NCBI GenBank assembly: GCA_900545175.1
Contig: UQYF01000028.1
Span: 1-35,571, forward strand
Origin: an uncultured Eubacteriales bacterium
GTDB lineage: Bacteria > Bacillota > Clostridia > Lachnospirales > Lachnospiraceae
Direction: 5' to 3'
DNA: 35,571 bases
Shown: piece after piece, positions 16,524 to 23,145 of the stretch
Layout: every line of letters starts with the position of its first letter
How positions within the stretch are numbered: position 1 is the first letter of the stretch
Made by a program: the position numbers and the translations under genes
The notes under the pieces: generated by a model
Databases searched by the model: none
Told to the model about the DNA's origin: nothing
The model's input: the letters and a program-made list of their open reading frames with translations, nothing else

Positions 16524-16676
16524 ATGAGTGAAAAGCTATATAAGAGAGTAAAAGGTTCCGGAGCTGCTGCGATAACTACCGGAATAATTACAGTGGTTGC
16601 CGGAGTTGTGTGCGGCATTCTCATGATTGTCACAGGTGCGAAGCTTCTTGCAGCAAAATCGGATACACTTTTCTAA
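16524..16676 (+). CDS. Small single-span membrane protein (50 aa)
   Basis: An ATG at 16524 preceded by TGGAGA about eight bases upstream opens a 50-codon frame. It encodes a basic N-terminus (MSEKLYKRVKGSG), one hydrophobic span of about 25 residues (AAITTGIITVVAGVVCG, then ILMIVTG) and a short tail ending in SDTLF. It lies 23 bases after pyrE and ten bases before the tandem repeat. Gene-like features are the ribosome-binding site, the positive-inside N-terminus and the position in a co-directional series. I do not recognise the family. It may act with the next small membrane protein, which shares a basic N-terminus and glycine-rich spans, but that is inference. Confidence 0.65.
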   Translation: MSEKLYKRVKGSGAAAITTGIITVVAGVVCGILMIVTGAKLLAAKSDTLF

Positions 16677-16685
16677 GATATAAGT

Positions 16686-16876
16686 CAGTACTCCAAGCGA
16701 AGCTTGTAGTACGCAAAGGGAATAAGTTTGAAAGATAGACTTTCAAACTACTTATTAATAGCAGTATTGCAAGCGATGCTTGCAATATGCACGGGGAATA
16801 AGTTTGAAAGATAGACTTTCAAACTACTTATTAATAGCAGTATTGCAAGCGATGCTTGCAATATGCACAGGGAATA
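16686..16876 (+). repeat. 76-bp tandem repeat, about 2.5 copies, each with two hairpins
   Basis: Copy A is 16686-16761, copy B is 16762-16837 and a partial copy C starts at 16838 and stops near the next start codon. Hairpin 1 in B and C is TATTGCAAGC/GCTTGCAATA with loop GAT. In A the same stem exists with different bases. Hairpin 2 is AGTTTGAAAG/CTTTCAAACT with a 5-nt loop and is identical in A and B. The copies run through the gap between the two small membrane-protein genes. No T run follows any hairpin, so they are not simple terminators. Confidence 0.92.
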
Positions 16877-16879
16877 AAT

Positions 16880-17191
16880 ATGAAAAAGAATAAGCTTCGT
16901 TTTTCCTATAAGGAATATACAATCGGAGGAGTGCTATCATCTGTGTTGGCTTGTATTTCGCTTTTTGTGTTAGGACACAGTATATTACTGTCGTTTAATG
17001 CACGCGGCGAAGGGACAATGCGGGTAGGTGCATATGGATTTTTGTCACTTGTTCTATCCTTGTTTGGATTAGTATTTGGAATTTTAAGCTATAAGGAGCA
17101 GGATAAGCGTTACGGAATTTCTTTTTTTGGTACATTTACCAATGGTATTATTATTGTTTTACTGATACTATTTATACTTGTCGGAATTTAA
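16880..17191 (+). CDS. Small three-span membrane protein (DUF6142-like)
   Basis: The 103-residue protein has a basic amphipathic N-terminus (MKKNKLRFSYKEYTIGG) and hydrophobic spans near 15-38, 50-70 and 80-102. Between the last two is the polar SYKEQDKRYG. The layout resembles small Firmicutes proteins filed as DUF6142; I recall the pattern but cannot verify it. ATG 16880 follows AGGGA, which lies inside the last partial copy of the 76-bp repeat, so the repeat supplies its ribosome-binding site. It precedes purE by 28 bases and is probably cotranscribed. No function can be assigned. Confidence 0.65.
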   Translation: MKKNKLRFSYKEYTIGGVLSSVLACISLFVLGHSILLSFNARGEGTMRVGAYGFLSLVLSLFGLVFGILSYKEQDKRYGISFFGTFTNGIIIVLLILFILVGI

Positions 17192-17219
17192 AAATTACAT
17201 ATAAAGGAGTACAACTACA

Positions 17220-17726
17220 ATGGCAAAAGTAGGTATTGTTATGGGAAGTGATTCAGACCTTCCGGTTATGACTAAGGCTGCACAGATGCTTGAAAAATTT
17301 GGGATTGATTACGAGATTACGATTATTTCGGCTCACAGAATGCCGGATGTATTTTTCGACTATGCTTCTAAGGCAGAGGAGAAGGGAATCAAGTGTATTA
17401 TAGCAGGAGCAGGCGGAGCAGCACATCTTCCGGGAATGTGTGCAGCGATATTCCCACTTCCTGTTATAGGTGTTCCGATTCACACTAAGTCTCTCGGAGG
17501 AGTAGATTCGCTTTATTCTATAGTACAGATGCCAAGCGGTATTCCTGTGGCAACAGTTGCCATAGATGGAGGTGCCAACGCAGGTATTCTTGCTGCTAAG
17601 ATTCTTGCAGCGTCCGACCCTGAACTTCTTTGCAAGATTAAAGCTTATAAGGAAGAGTTAAAAGCAGGTGTTATGGCTAAGAAGGAAAAGATTGAGAAGA
17701 CAGGATATGAAGGCTATAATGCATAA
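17220..17726 (+). CDS. purE: 5-(Carboxyamino)imidazole ribonucleotide mutase
   Basis: Class I PurE moves the carboxyl group of N5-CAIR to give CAIR in purine synthesis. The 168-residue protein has MGSDSDLPVM (8-17) and SAHRMPD (37-43, with the catalytic His), followed by AGAGGAAHLPGM and GVPIHTKSLGGVDSLYSIVQMPSGIPVAT. ATG 17220 follows AAAGGAG. It starts a purE-purM-purN-purD series. PurK, the usual N5-CAIR synthase partner, is not in the window. No guanine riboswitch or PurR-type box is visible upstream. Confidence 0.96.
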   Translation: MAKVGIVMGSDSDLPVMTKAAQMLEKFGIDYEITIISAHRMPDVFFDYASKAEEKGIKCIIAGAGGAAHLPGMCAAIFPLPVIGVPIHTKSLGGVDSLYSIVQMPSGIPVATVAIDGGANAGILAAKILAASDPELLCKIKAYKEELKAGVMAKKEKIEKTGYEGYNA

Positions 17727-17792
17727 ATAAGTGCTATTAAGCGTTTGAAATGCAATTTACAACATCATAATACAATAATGGAGGAAAGAAAA

Positions 17793-18824
17793 ATGGATTA
17801 CAAGAATTCCGGAGTAGATATTGAAGCAGGATATAAGTCTGTAGAGCTTATGAAGGAGTATGTAAAAGGGACAATGAGGCCGGAAGTGTTAGGCGGTCTT
17901 GGAGGTTTCTCAGGAGCATTCTCATTAAAGGCAATTAAGGATATGGAAGATCCTGTTTTGTTATCTGGAACAGACGGTTGCGGTACTAAGGTTAAACTTG
18001 CCATTATTATGGACAAGCATGACACAATCGGTATTGATGCGGTTGCTATGTGTGTAAATGATGTTGCATGTGCAGGTGGTGAACCATTATTTTTCTTAGA
18101 CTATATAGCTTGTGGCAAGAACTATCCGGAGAAGATTGCAATGATTGTCAAGGGAGTTGCAGAAGGCTGTAAGATGTCAGAGTGTGCACTTATCGGTGGT
18201 GAGACAGCAGAGCATCCGGGACTTATGCCGGAAGAGGATTATGATTTAGCAGGTTTCTCTGTAGGTGTAATTGACCGCAAGGATATGATTACGGGACAGG
18301 ATATCAAGGACGGCGATACACTTGTAGCTATAGCATCTTCGGGAGTTCATTCTAACGGTTTTTCACTTGTTCGTAAAGTATTCGAGAAGGAGCTTACGAA
18401 GAAAGGTCTTAATACATATTATGATGAACTTGGAAAGACGCTTGGAGAGGCACTCCTTGAGCCTACAAGAATATATGTAAAGGCACTCAAGTCTGTAAAG
18501 AATGCATGTGTTAAGATTAAGGGATGCAGCCATATCACAGGTGGCGGCTTCTATGAGAATATTCCAAGAATGCTTCCTGATGGAATCAGGGCAGAAGTTA
18601 ATAAGGACAGTTACGATGTCCCTGCAATCTTCAAGCTGCTTGCTAAGAAGGGAAATATTGAAGAGCATATGATGTATAACACATTCAATATGGGTGTTGG
18701 AATGGTTCTTGCTGTTGATCCTGCTGATGCCGAAAAGACGATGGCAGCTATCAATGCGTCCGGCGAGAAGGCATTTATCATCGGAAAGGCTGTTGCAGGC
18801 GAGAAGGGAGTTACCATATGCTAA
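17793..18824 (+). CDS. purM: Phosphoribosylformylglycinamidine cyclo-ligase (AIR synthetase)
   Basis: PurM closes the imidazole ring of FGAM using ATP. The 343-residue protein has the N-terminal DYKNSGVDIEAGYKSVELMK, the ATP-binding LLSGTDGCGTKVKLA, AMCVNDVACAGGEPLFFLDYIA, and GGETAEHPGLMP, all family hallmarks, plus HITGGGFYENIPRMLP in the C-terminal half. ATG 17793 follows GGAGGAAAG; the in-frame ATGs at 17745 and 17778 lie upstream of this site. The end overlaps purN by seven bases. Confidence 0.96.
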   Translation: MDYKNSGVDIEAGYKSVELMKEYVKGTMRPEVLGGLGGFSGAFSLKAIKDMEDPVLLSGTDGCGTKVKLAIIMDKHDTIGIDAVAMCVNDVACAGGEPLFFLDYIACGKNYPEKIAMIVKGVAEGCKMSECALIGGETAEHPGLMPEEDYDLAGFSVGVIDRKDMITGQDIKDGDTLVAIASSGVHSNGFSLVRKVFEKELTKKGLNTYYDELGKTLGEALLEPTRIYVKALKSVKNACVKIKGCSHITGGGFYENIPRMLPDGIRAEVNKDSYDVPAIFKLLAKKGNIEEHMMYNTFNMGVGMVLAVDPADAEKTMAAINASGEKAFIIGKAVAGEKGVTIC

Positions 18825-19444
18825 GGATTGCGGTGCTTGTATCCGGCGGTGGAACTAATCTTCAGGCTATTATTGACAGTATAAATTCAGGAAAGATACA
18901 TAACACAGAAATAGCAGTTGTAATAAGCAATAACCGTAAAGCATACGCACTTGAAAGAGCGAGGAACAATAATATTCCTGCCGAGTGCATATCTCCTAAA
19001 AGCTTTGCAGACAGGGAAGAATTTCACAGAGCGCTTCTTGCGGCAGTGGATTCATATAAGGTTGACCTTATTGTGCTTGCAGGATTTCTTGTTGCCATTC
19101 CTGAGATTATGGTGAAGGCATATAATAACAGAATCATAAATATACATCCATCACTCATACCTTCATTCTGCGGAAAAGGTCATTATGGACTTCATGTCCA
19201 TGAAGCGGCTTTAAGCAGAGGTGTTAAAGTTACAGGTGCAACTGTTCATTTTGTGGATGACGGAACGGATACAGGACCTATAATTTTGCAGAAGCCGGTT
19301 ATGATAGAGCAGGACGATACACCGGAGACACTTCAAAGACGTGTTATGGAGCAGGCAGAGTGGATTATTCTGCCTCAGGCGATTGACTTGATAGCACAGG
19401 GCAAGGTTTTAGTTGTTGACGGTAAGACAGTCATTCAGAAGTAA
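18818..19444 (+). CDS. purN: Phosphoribosylglycinamide formyltransferase (GAR transformylase 1)
   Basis: PurN transfers a formyl group from 10-formyl-tetrahydrofolate to GAR. The 208-residue protein has LVSGGGTNLQAI (7-18) at the phosphate site. Catalytic N108 and H110 lie in INIHPSLIPSF, and the acidic loop VDDGTDTGPII carries the third catalytic residue. The start overlaps the end of purM by seven bases, with GGGAG upstream, giving coupled translation. Confidence 0.95.
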   Translation: MLRIAVLVSGGGTNLQAIIDSINSGKIHNTEIAVVISNNRKAYALERARNNNIPAECISPKSFADREEFHRALLAAVDSYKVDLIVLAGFLVAIPEIMVKAYNNRIINIHPSLIPSFCGKGHYGLHVHEAALSRGVKVTGATVHFVDDGTDTGPIILQKPVMIEQDDTPETLQRRVMEQAEWIILPQAIDLIAQGKVLVVDGKTVIQK

Positions 19445-19475
19445 TAATTCATTCTCTTAAATAAAAGCAATATAC

Positions 19476-19507
19476 ATGCTGTCCATACAAGCGGTATCGG
19501 GCAGCAT
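19476..19507 (+). other. Hairpin in the purN-purD gap
   Basis: Bases 19476-19488 pair with 19494-19507 as a 13-bp stem with one G-U pair, one bulged C and an AAGCG loop. No T run follows, so it is not an obvious terminator. It ends about ten bases before the AAGGGA site of purD and could affect mRNA stability or purD translation. Confidence 0.6.
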
Positions 19508-19528
19508 TGTTAAAAGAAAGGGACAGTT

Positions 19529-20800
19529 ATGAGAATTCTTATTGTTGGAAGCGGTGGAAGAGAGCATGCAATCGCGTGGAAATGTGCACAGAGTAAGAGA
19601 GTTGACAAGATATTCTGTGCTCCCGGTAATGCAGGAATCGGGCAGATAGCTGAATGTGTTCCTATTACGGCTATGGAGTTTGACAAGCTTGTCGCATTTG
19701 CAAAGGAGCAGAAGATAGACCTCACAATCGTTGGTATGGATGACCCTCTTGTAGGAGGAATCGTCGATGCATTCGAGGCAGCAGGACTTCGTGTGTTCGG
19801 GCCTAGAAAGAATGCAGCTATCCTTGAAGGCTCTAAGGCATTTTCAAAGGATCTTATGAAAAAGTATAATATACCTACGGCAGCGTATGAGACCTTCAAT
19901 ACTCCTGAGGCGGCACTTGAGTACCTTGAGACAGCAGAGTATCCTACAGTTCTTAAGGCTGATGGACTTGCTCTTGGAAAGGGTGTGCTTATCTGCAATA
20001 CCAAGGAGGAGGCTGAGGAAGGCGTCAAGACACTCATGCTTGACAAGCAGTTCGGCTCCGCAGGTGACAGAATAGTCATAGAAGAATTTATGACAGGACG
20101 TGAAGTTTCGGTTCTCTCGTTTGTCGATGGAGATACAATCAAGATTATGACCTCGGCACAGGATCACAAGCGCGCCAAGGATGGCGACAAGGGGCTTAAC
20201 ACAGGCGGAATGGGAACCTTCTCACCAAGTCCGTTCTATACGGCTGAGGTTGACGAGTTCTGTAAGAAGTATATATATCAGGCAACTGTTGATGCTATGA
20301 AGGCTGAAGGAAGACAGTTCAAGGGTATTATTTTCTTCGGACTTATGCTCACACCGAAGGGACCGCGTGTGCTTGAGTACAATGCGCGCTTCGGAGACCC
20401 TGAGACACAGGTTGTGCTTCCGAGAATGAAGAACGATATTATTGATGTGTTCGAGGCATGCATTGATGGCACACTTGATAAAGTTGAACTTGAATTTGAG
20501 GACAATGCAGCAGTGTGTGTTGTGCTTGCATCTGACGGATATCCGGAAAAGTATGAGAAAGGCAAGCTTATCACAGGTCTTGAAGCATTTGACAACAATC
20601 CGGGATATTACTGCTTCCATGCCGGAACCAAGCTCACGGATGAGGGCTTCGTGACTAACGGCGGAAGAGTTCTTGGTGTTACTGCAACAGGCCCTGACCT
20701 TAAGACGGCAAGAGCCAATGCGTATAAGGCTACGGAATGGGTTTCATTTGAGAATAAGTATATGAGACATGACATCGGTAAGGCGATTGATGAGGCATAA
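19529..20800 (+). CDS. purD: Phosphoribosylamine--glycine ligase (GAR synthetase)
   Basis: An ATP-grasp enzyme that joins phosphoribosylamine and glycine. The 423-residue protein begins MRILIVGSGGREHAIAWK. It has the ATP-grasp segment PTVLKADGLALGKGVLI, VIEEFMTGREVSVLSFVDG, the glycine/metal loop DHKRAKDGDKGLNTGGMG and YNARFGDPETQ. The C-terminal domain includes GRVLGVTATG. AAGGGA lies upstream of ATG 19529. It is the last gene of the purine series and is followed by a strong terminator. purF, purL, purC, purB and purH are not in the window. Confidence 0.97.
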   Translation: MRILIVGSGGREHAIAWKCAQSKRVDKIFCAPGNAGIGQIAECVPITAMEFDKLVAFAKEQKIDLTIVGMDDPLVGGIVDAFEAAGLRVFGPRKNAAILEGSKAFSKDLMKKYNIPTAAYETFNTPEAALEYLETAEYPTVLKADGLALGKGVLICNTKEEAEEGVKTLMLDKQFGSAGDRIVIEEFMTGREVSVLSFVDGDTIKIMTSAQDHKRAKDGDKGLNTGGMGTFSPSPFYTAEVDEFCKKYIYQATVDAMKAEGRQFKGIIFFGLMLTPKGPRVLEYNARFGDPETQVVLPRMKNDIIDVFEACIDGTLDKVELEFEDNAAVCVVLASDGYPEKYEKGKLITGLEAFDNNPGYYCFHAGTKLTDEGFVTNGGRVLGVTATGPDLKTARANAYKATEWVSFENKYMRHDIGKAIDEA

Positions 20801-20864
20801 TAGGGAGCTGTCATTACAGCAATAATGGATATGACAGATAGCAGGTTATTTATGTGACATGAAG

Positions 20865-20889
20865 GGCGGAGTGTTCAACTCCGCCTTTT
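20865..20889 (+). terminator. Terminator of the pur series
   Basis: A perfect 8-bp GC-rich stem (GGCGGAGT/ACTCCGCC) with a 5-nt loop is followed by four T residues. The A-rich 5' flank may pair with the T run. Confidence 0.85.
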
Positions 20890-20908
20890 GTACAATATGG
20901 AGAAAAAT

Positions 20909-21610
20909 ATGGACAAAATCAATATCTTAGTCGCTGATGACGATGTTGAGATAATATATATAATAAGAAAAATCCTTGCAGAGGAAGGTTTCAATGTGCT
21001 TGAGGCTTACAATGGTGAGGAAGCTCTTTCGCTCCTTTCATCCCAAAGCGTCCGGCTTGTGATACTTGACATTATGATGCCTAAGATGAACGGACTTCTT
21101 GCCACGATGAAGATAAGGGAGAAAAGCAATGTACCGATACTTATTCTGTCGGCAAAGGGGGAGGAGAGCGACAGGGTTATAGGTCTCACCACAGGGGCGG
21201 ATGACTATCTTGTGAAGCCGTTTATGAGGGCAGAGCTTGTGGCACGGGTCAATTCGCTTTTAAGGCGCTATATGAGGCTTGGCTCCATAGCGGAGGTTAA
21301 GCCGGAATCGGTGTTAGCCTACCATGAGCTTGAGCTTGACACAGAGGCAAAGCGCTTCAGCGTGCGGGGAAGTGAGGTGAAGCTTACACCTACTGAGCTT
21401 AAGATTGTGACACTTCTTATGAAAAATCCGGGCAGGATTTTTAACGCGAAGGAGATATATGAGCGGGTGTGGGACAGTGACGCTTACGCGGCTGAAAATA
21501 CGGTAATGATTCATATAAGCCGCATAAGAAGCAAGATTGAGATTAACCCGGCGAAGCCGGAATACATAAAGGTGGTGTGGGGAATTGGCTATAAGCTTGA
21601 GAGAGAATAA
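20909..21610 (+). CDS. OmpR/PhoB-family response regulator
   Basis: The 233-residue protein has a receiver domain (about 4-118) with acidic pocket D10-D12, phosphoacceptor D54, S81 and K103. A winged-helix DNA-binding domain follows (about 130-230: KLTPTELKIVTLLMKNPGRIF; ENTVMIHISRIRSKIE; YIKVVWGIGYKLE). This is the VanR-like layout. ATG 20909 follows GGAGA at 20899; the in-frame ATG at 20897 lies within that site. Its end overlaps the histidine kinase gene, so the two form a cognate pair. Three TGAAAG repeats after the kinase are candidate binding sites. Confidence 0.95.
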   Translation: MDKINILVADDDVEIIYIIRKILAEEGFNVLEAYNGEEALSLLSSQSVRLVILDIMMPKMNGLLATMKIREKSNVPILILSAKGEESDRVIGLTTGADDYLVKPFMRAELVARVNSLLRRYMRLGSIAEVKPESVLAYHELELDTEAKRFSVRGSEVKLTPTELKIVTLLMKNPGRIFNAKEIYERVWDSDAYAAENTVMIHISRIRSKIEINPAKPEYIKVVWGIGYKLERE

Positions 21611-23045
21611 GACAGCAGGCAGAGCTTTGCTAATTGCCGCGGCGGTGTTTCTTACCGGAGCGGTATATTTTCTCACGGCGTTTTGTGAGTGGGAGCAGGT
21701 GAGCTTTAACTGGAGCTATGATTATGGGTACTGCCTGCCGGTGGGGCTTGGTTTTATAGTCCTTTTTATTCTAAGCTTCACGCTTGCGGGCAGCCTTTTT
21801 AAACATGCGAAAAGCAGTATGATGATGGAATTCAGAGCCCTGATTATGGCTCTGTCACTGATGACGGTCTTGTTGTGGATATACATTTATTACAACTGTG
21901 CCGGAGGATGGTATCATATTGATTTTATCAATGTAAATATAGAATTGAATCTTAAAAGAAGATTTGCCATGTATATGCTGTGGTTTCTGTGCATGCCGGC
22001 GGTTTATGTACTGCTTCTTATGCTGCAGGGATTTGCTGCACAGATACGCGAGGGTGTACTGTTAAAGAGCAGCCTTGTCTATAGGATTGCACATAAGCGA
22101 GGCAGGACAGAGAACATGAGAAGCATGGCGTGGTTATATATGCTTATCGCCTTTGAATGTATGTTGCCGCTGGCACCGGTGCTTCTTGGAATAGGGATAG
22201 GGCTTATATATATGGTAGATTACAAGCTTGCACCACTTATGATATGCCTGCTTGTCCTGTTTTACTTCGCCGCCTTTATGACAGCGTATTATCTGCTGAT
22301 TAACGGAAAACAGTCCATGGTAAGAAACGCCGACAATGCAATGCGGGATGCGGTCGAGCGGGCGGTTGCGGGAGAGAAGCTCAAGGTGGAGCTCATCACC
22401 AATGTGTCGCATGACCTCAGAACTCCGATGACTTCGATAGTGGGCTATGGTGAGATGCTTGAGGGCATGGAGCTTTCGGACGAGGCAGATGAGTGCGTAA
22501 GGAAATTAAACCACAAATCGAGGTATCTTTTGTCGATGCTTGAGGATGTGTTTGATATGTCAAAGATGGCGACCGGGAACGCGGCGCTCAATATGGAGGA
22601 GCTCAACCTTGTGATGCTCTTAAACCAGACCATAGCAGAGTGCGATGACAGGCTTGAGAAGTCGGGAAGAAAATTATGTGTGGATATCGACAGCGACAGT
22701 GTGCTTGTGAGGACGGATGGGAGCAGAATACACAGGGTATTTTCCAATCTCCTTGACAACGCGGTTAAATATTCGCTTGCCGGAACCAGAATATTTGTCA
22801 CAATGAAAACGTATGATGACAGAGTCTCTGTAGAAATTATGAACACTTCGTCATACGAGATGAATTTTACGCCGGAGAGGATAACACAGAGGTTCGTGCG
22901 CGGAAACAGCGAGCGCACAGGCGAGGGGAGCGGAATAGGACTTGCCATCGCAAAGACATACACTGAGGGTGTGGGCGGCAGCTTTGACATAAGGCTGAAG
23001 GGCGATTCCTTCAGCGCGGTTGTGACCCTCCCGCTAGAGCATTAG
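21585..23045 (+). CDS. Membrane sensor histidine kinase
   Basis: The 486-residue protein has about six predicted spans (around 14-31, 52-70, 86-103, 129-149, 183-209 and 215-238). A dimerisation/phosphoacceptor helix follows with H276 in ITNVSHDLRTPMTSIVGYGEM. Then comes an ATP-binding domain with an N box (FSNLLDNAVKYS) and a G2 box (GEGSGIGLAIAKTY). No HAMP domain or large extracellular sensor domain is visible, so sensing may occur in or near the membrane. The start is uncertain: there is no ATG, and TTG at 21585 or 21597 are the candidates. Both overlap the response-regulator gene. The position upstream of a YfhO-like gene suggests an envelope signal. Confidence 0.93.
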   Translation: MAISLRENKTAGRALLIAAAVFLTGAVYFLTAFCEWEQVSFNWSYDYGYCLPVGLGFIVLFILSFTLAGSLFKHAKSSMMMEFRALIMALSLMTVLLWIYIYYNCAGGWYHIDFINVNIELNLKRRFAMYMLWFLCMPAVYVLLLMLQGFAAQIREGVLLKSSLVYRIAHKRGRTENMRSMAWLYMLIAFECMLPLAPVLLGIGIGLIYMVDYKLAPLMICLLVLFYFAAFMTAYYLLINGKQSMVRNADNAMRDAVERAVAGEKLKVELITNVSHDLRTPMTSIVGYGEMLEGMELSDEADECVRKLNHKSRYLLSMLEDVFDMSKMATGNAALNMEELNLVMLLNQTIAECDDRLEKSGRKLCVDIDSDSVLVRTDGSRIHRVFSNLLDNAVKYSLAGTRIFVTMKTYDDRVSVEIMNTSSYEMNFTPERITQRFVRGNSERTGEGSGIGLAIAKTYTEGVGGSFDIRLKGDSFSAVVTLPLEH

Positions 23046-23059
23046 GGCATATTAGCACT

Positions 23060-23098
23060 TGAAAGAAAACTGAAAGATTTTCTAATAATTTATGAAAG
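23060..23098 (+). promoter_or_regulatory. Three TGAAAG direct repeats: candidate response-regulator operator
   Basis: TGAAAG occurs at 23060-23065, 23071-23076 and 23093-23098. Start-to-start distances are 11 and 22 bp, one and two helical turns. PhoB/OmpR-type winged-helix regulators bind direct repeats at about 11-bp spacing. The array lies 15 to 53 bp after the kinase gene and 48 to 86 bp before the YfhO-like start codon. I see no consensus -35, as expected for an activator-dependent promoter. Confidence 0.5.
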
Positions 23099-23145
23099 TA
23101 TTGTAATTTACCATGATATCAACTTAAATTCAGGGGGAAGATATA

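Noticed and set aside
16686..16876. CRISPR array
   Set aside because: The units are adjacent 76-bp tandem copies with no unique spacers, and no cas genes are present.
16500..17219. Purine riboswitch or PurR-type control upstream of purE
   Set aside because: No conserved purine aptamer core or PurR-box pattern could be recognised; only the tandem repeats are present.
22445..22990. 181-residue minus-strand frame inside the histidine kinase
   Set aside because: It mirrors the conserved kinase motifs on the other strand and has a low-complexity Ser/Leu composition typical of shadows.
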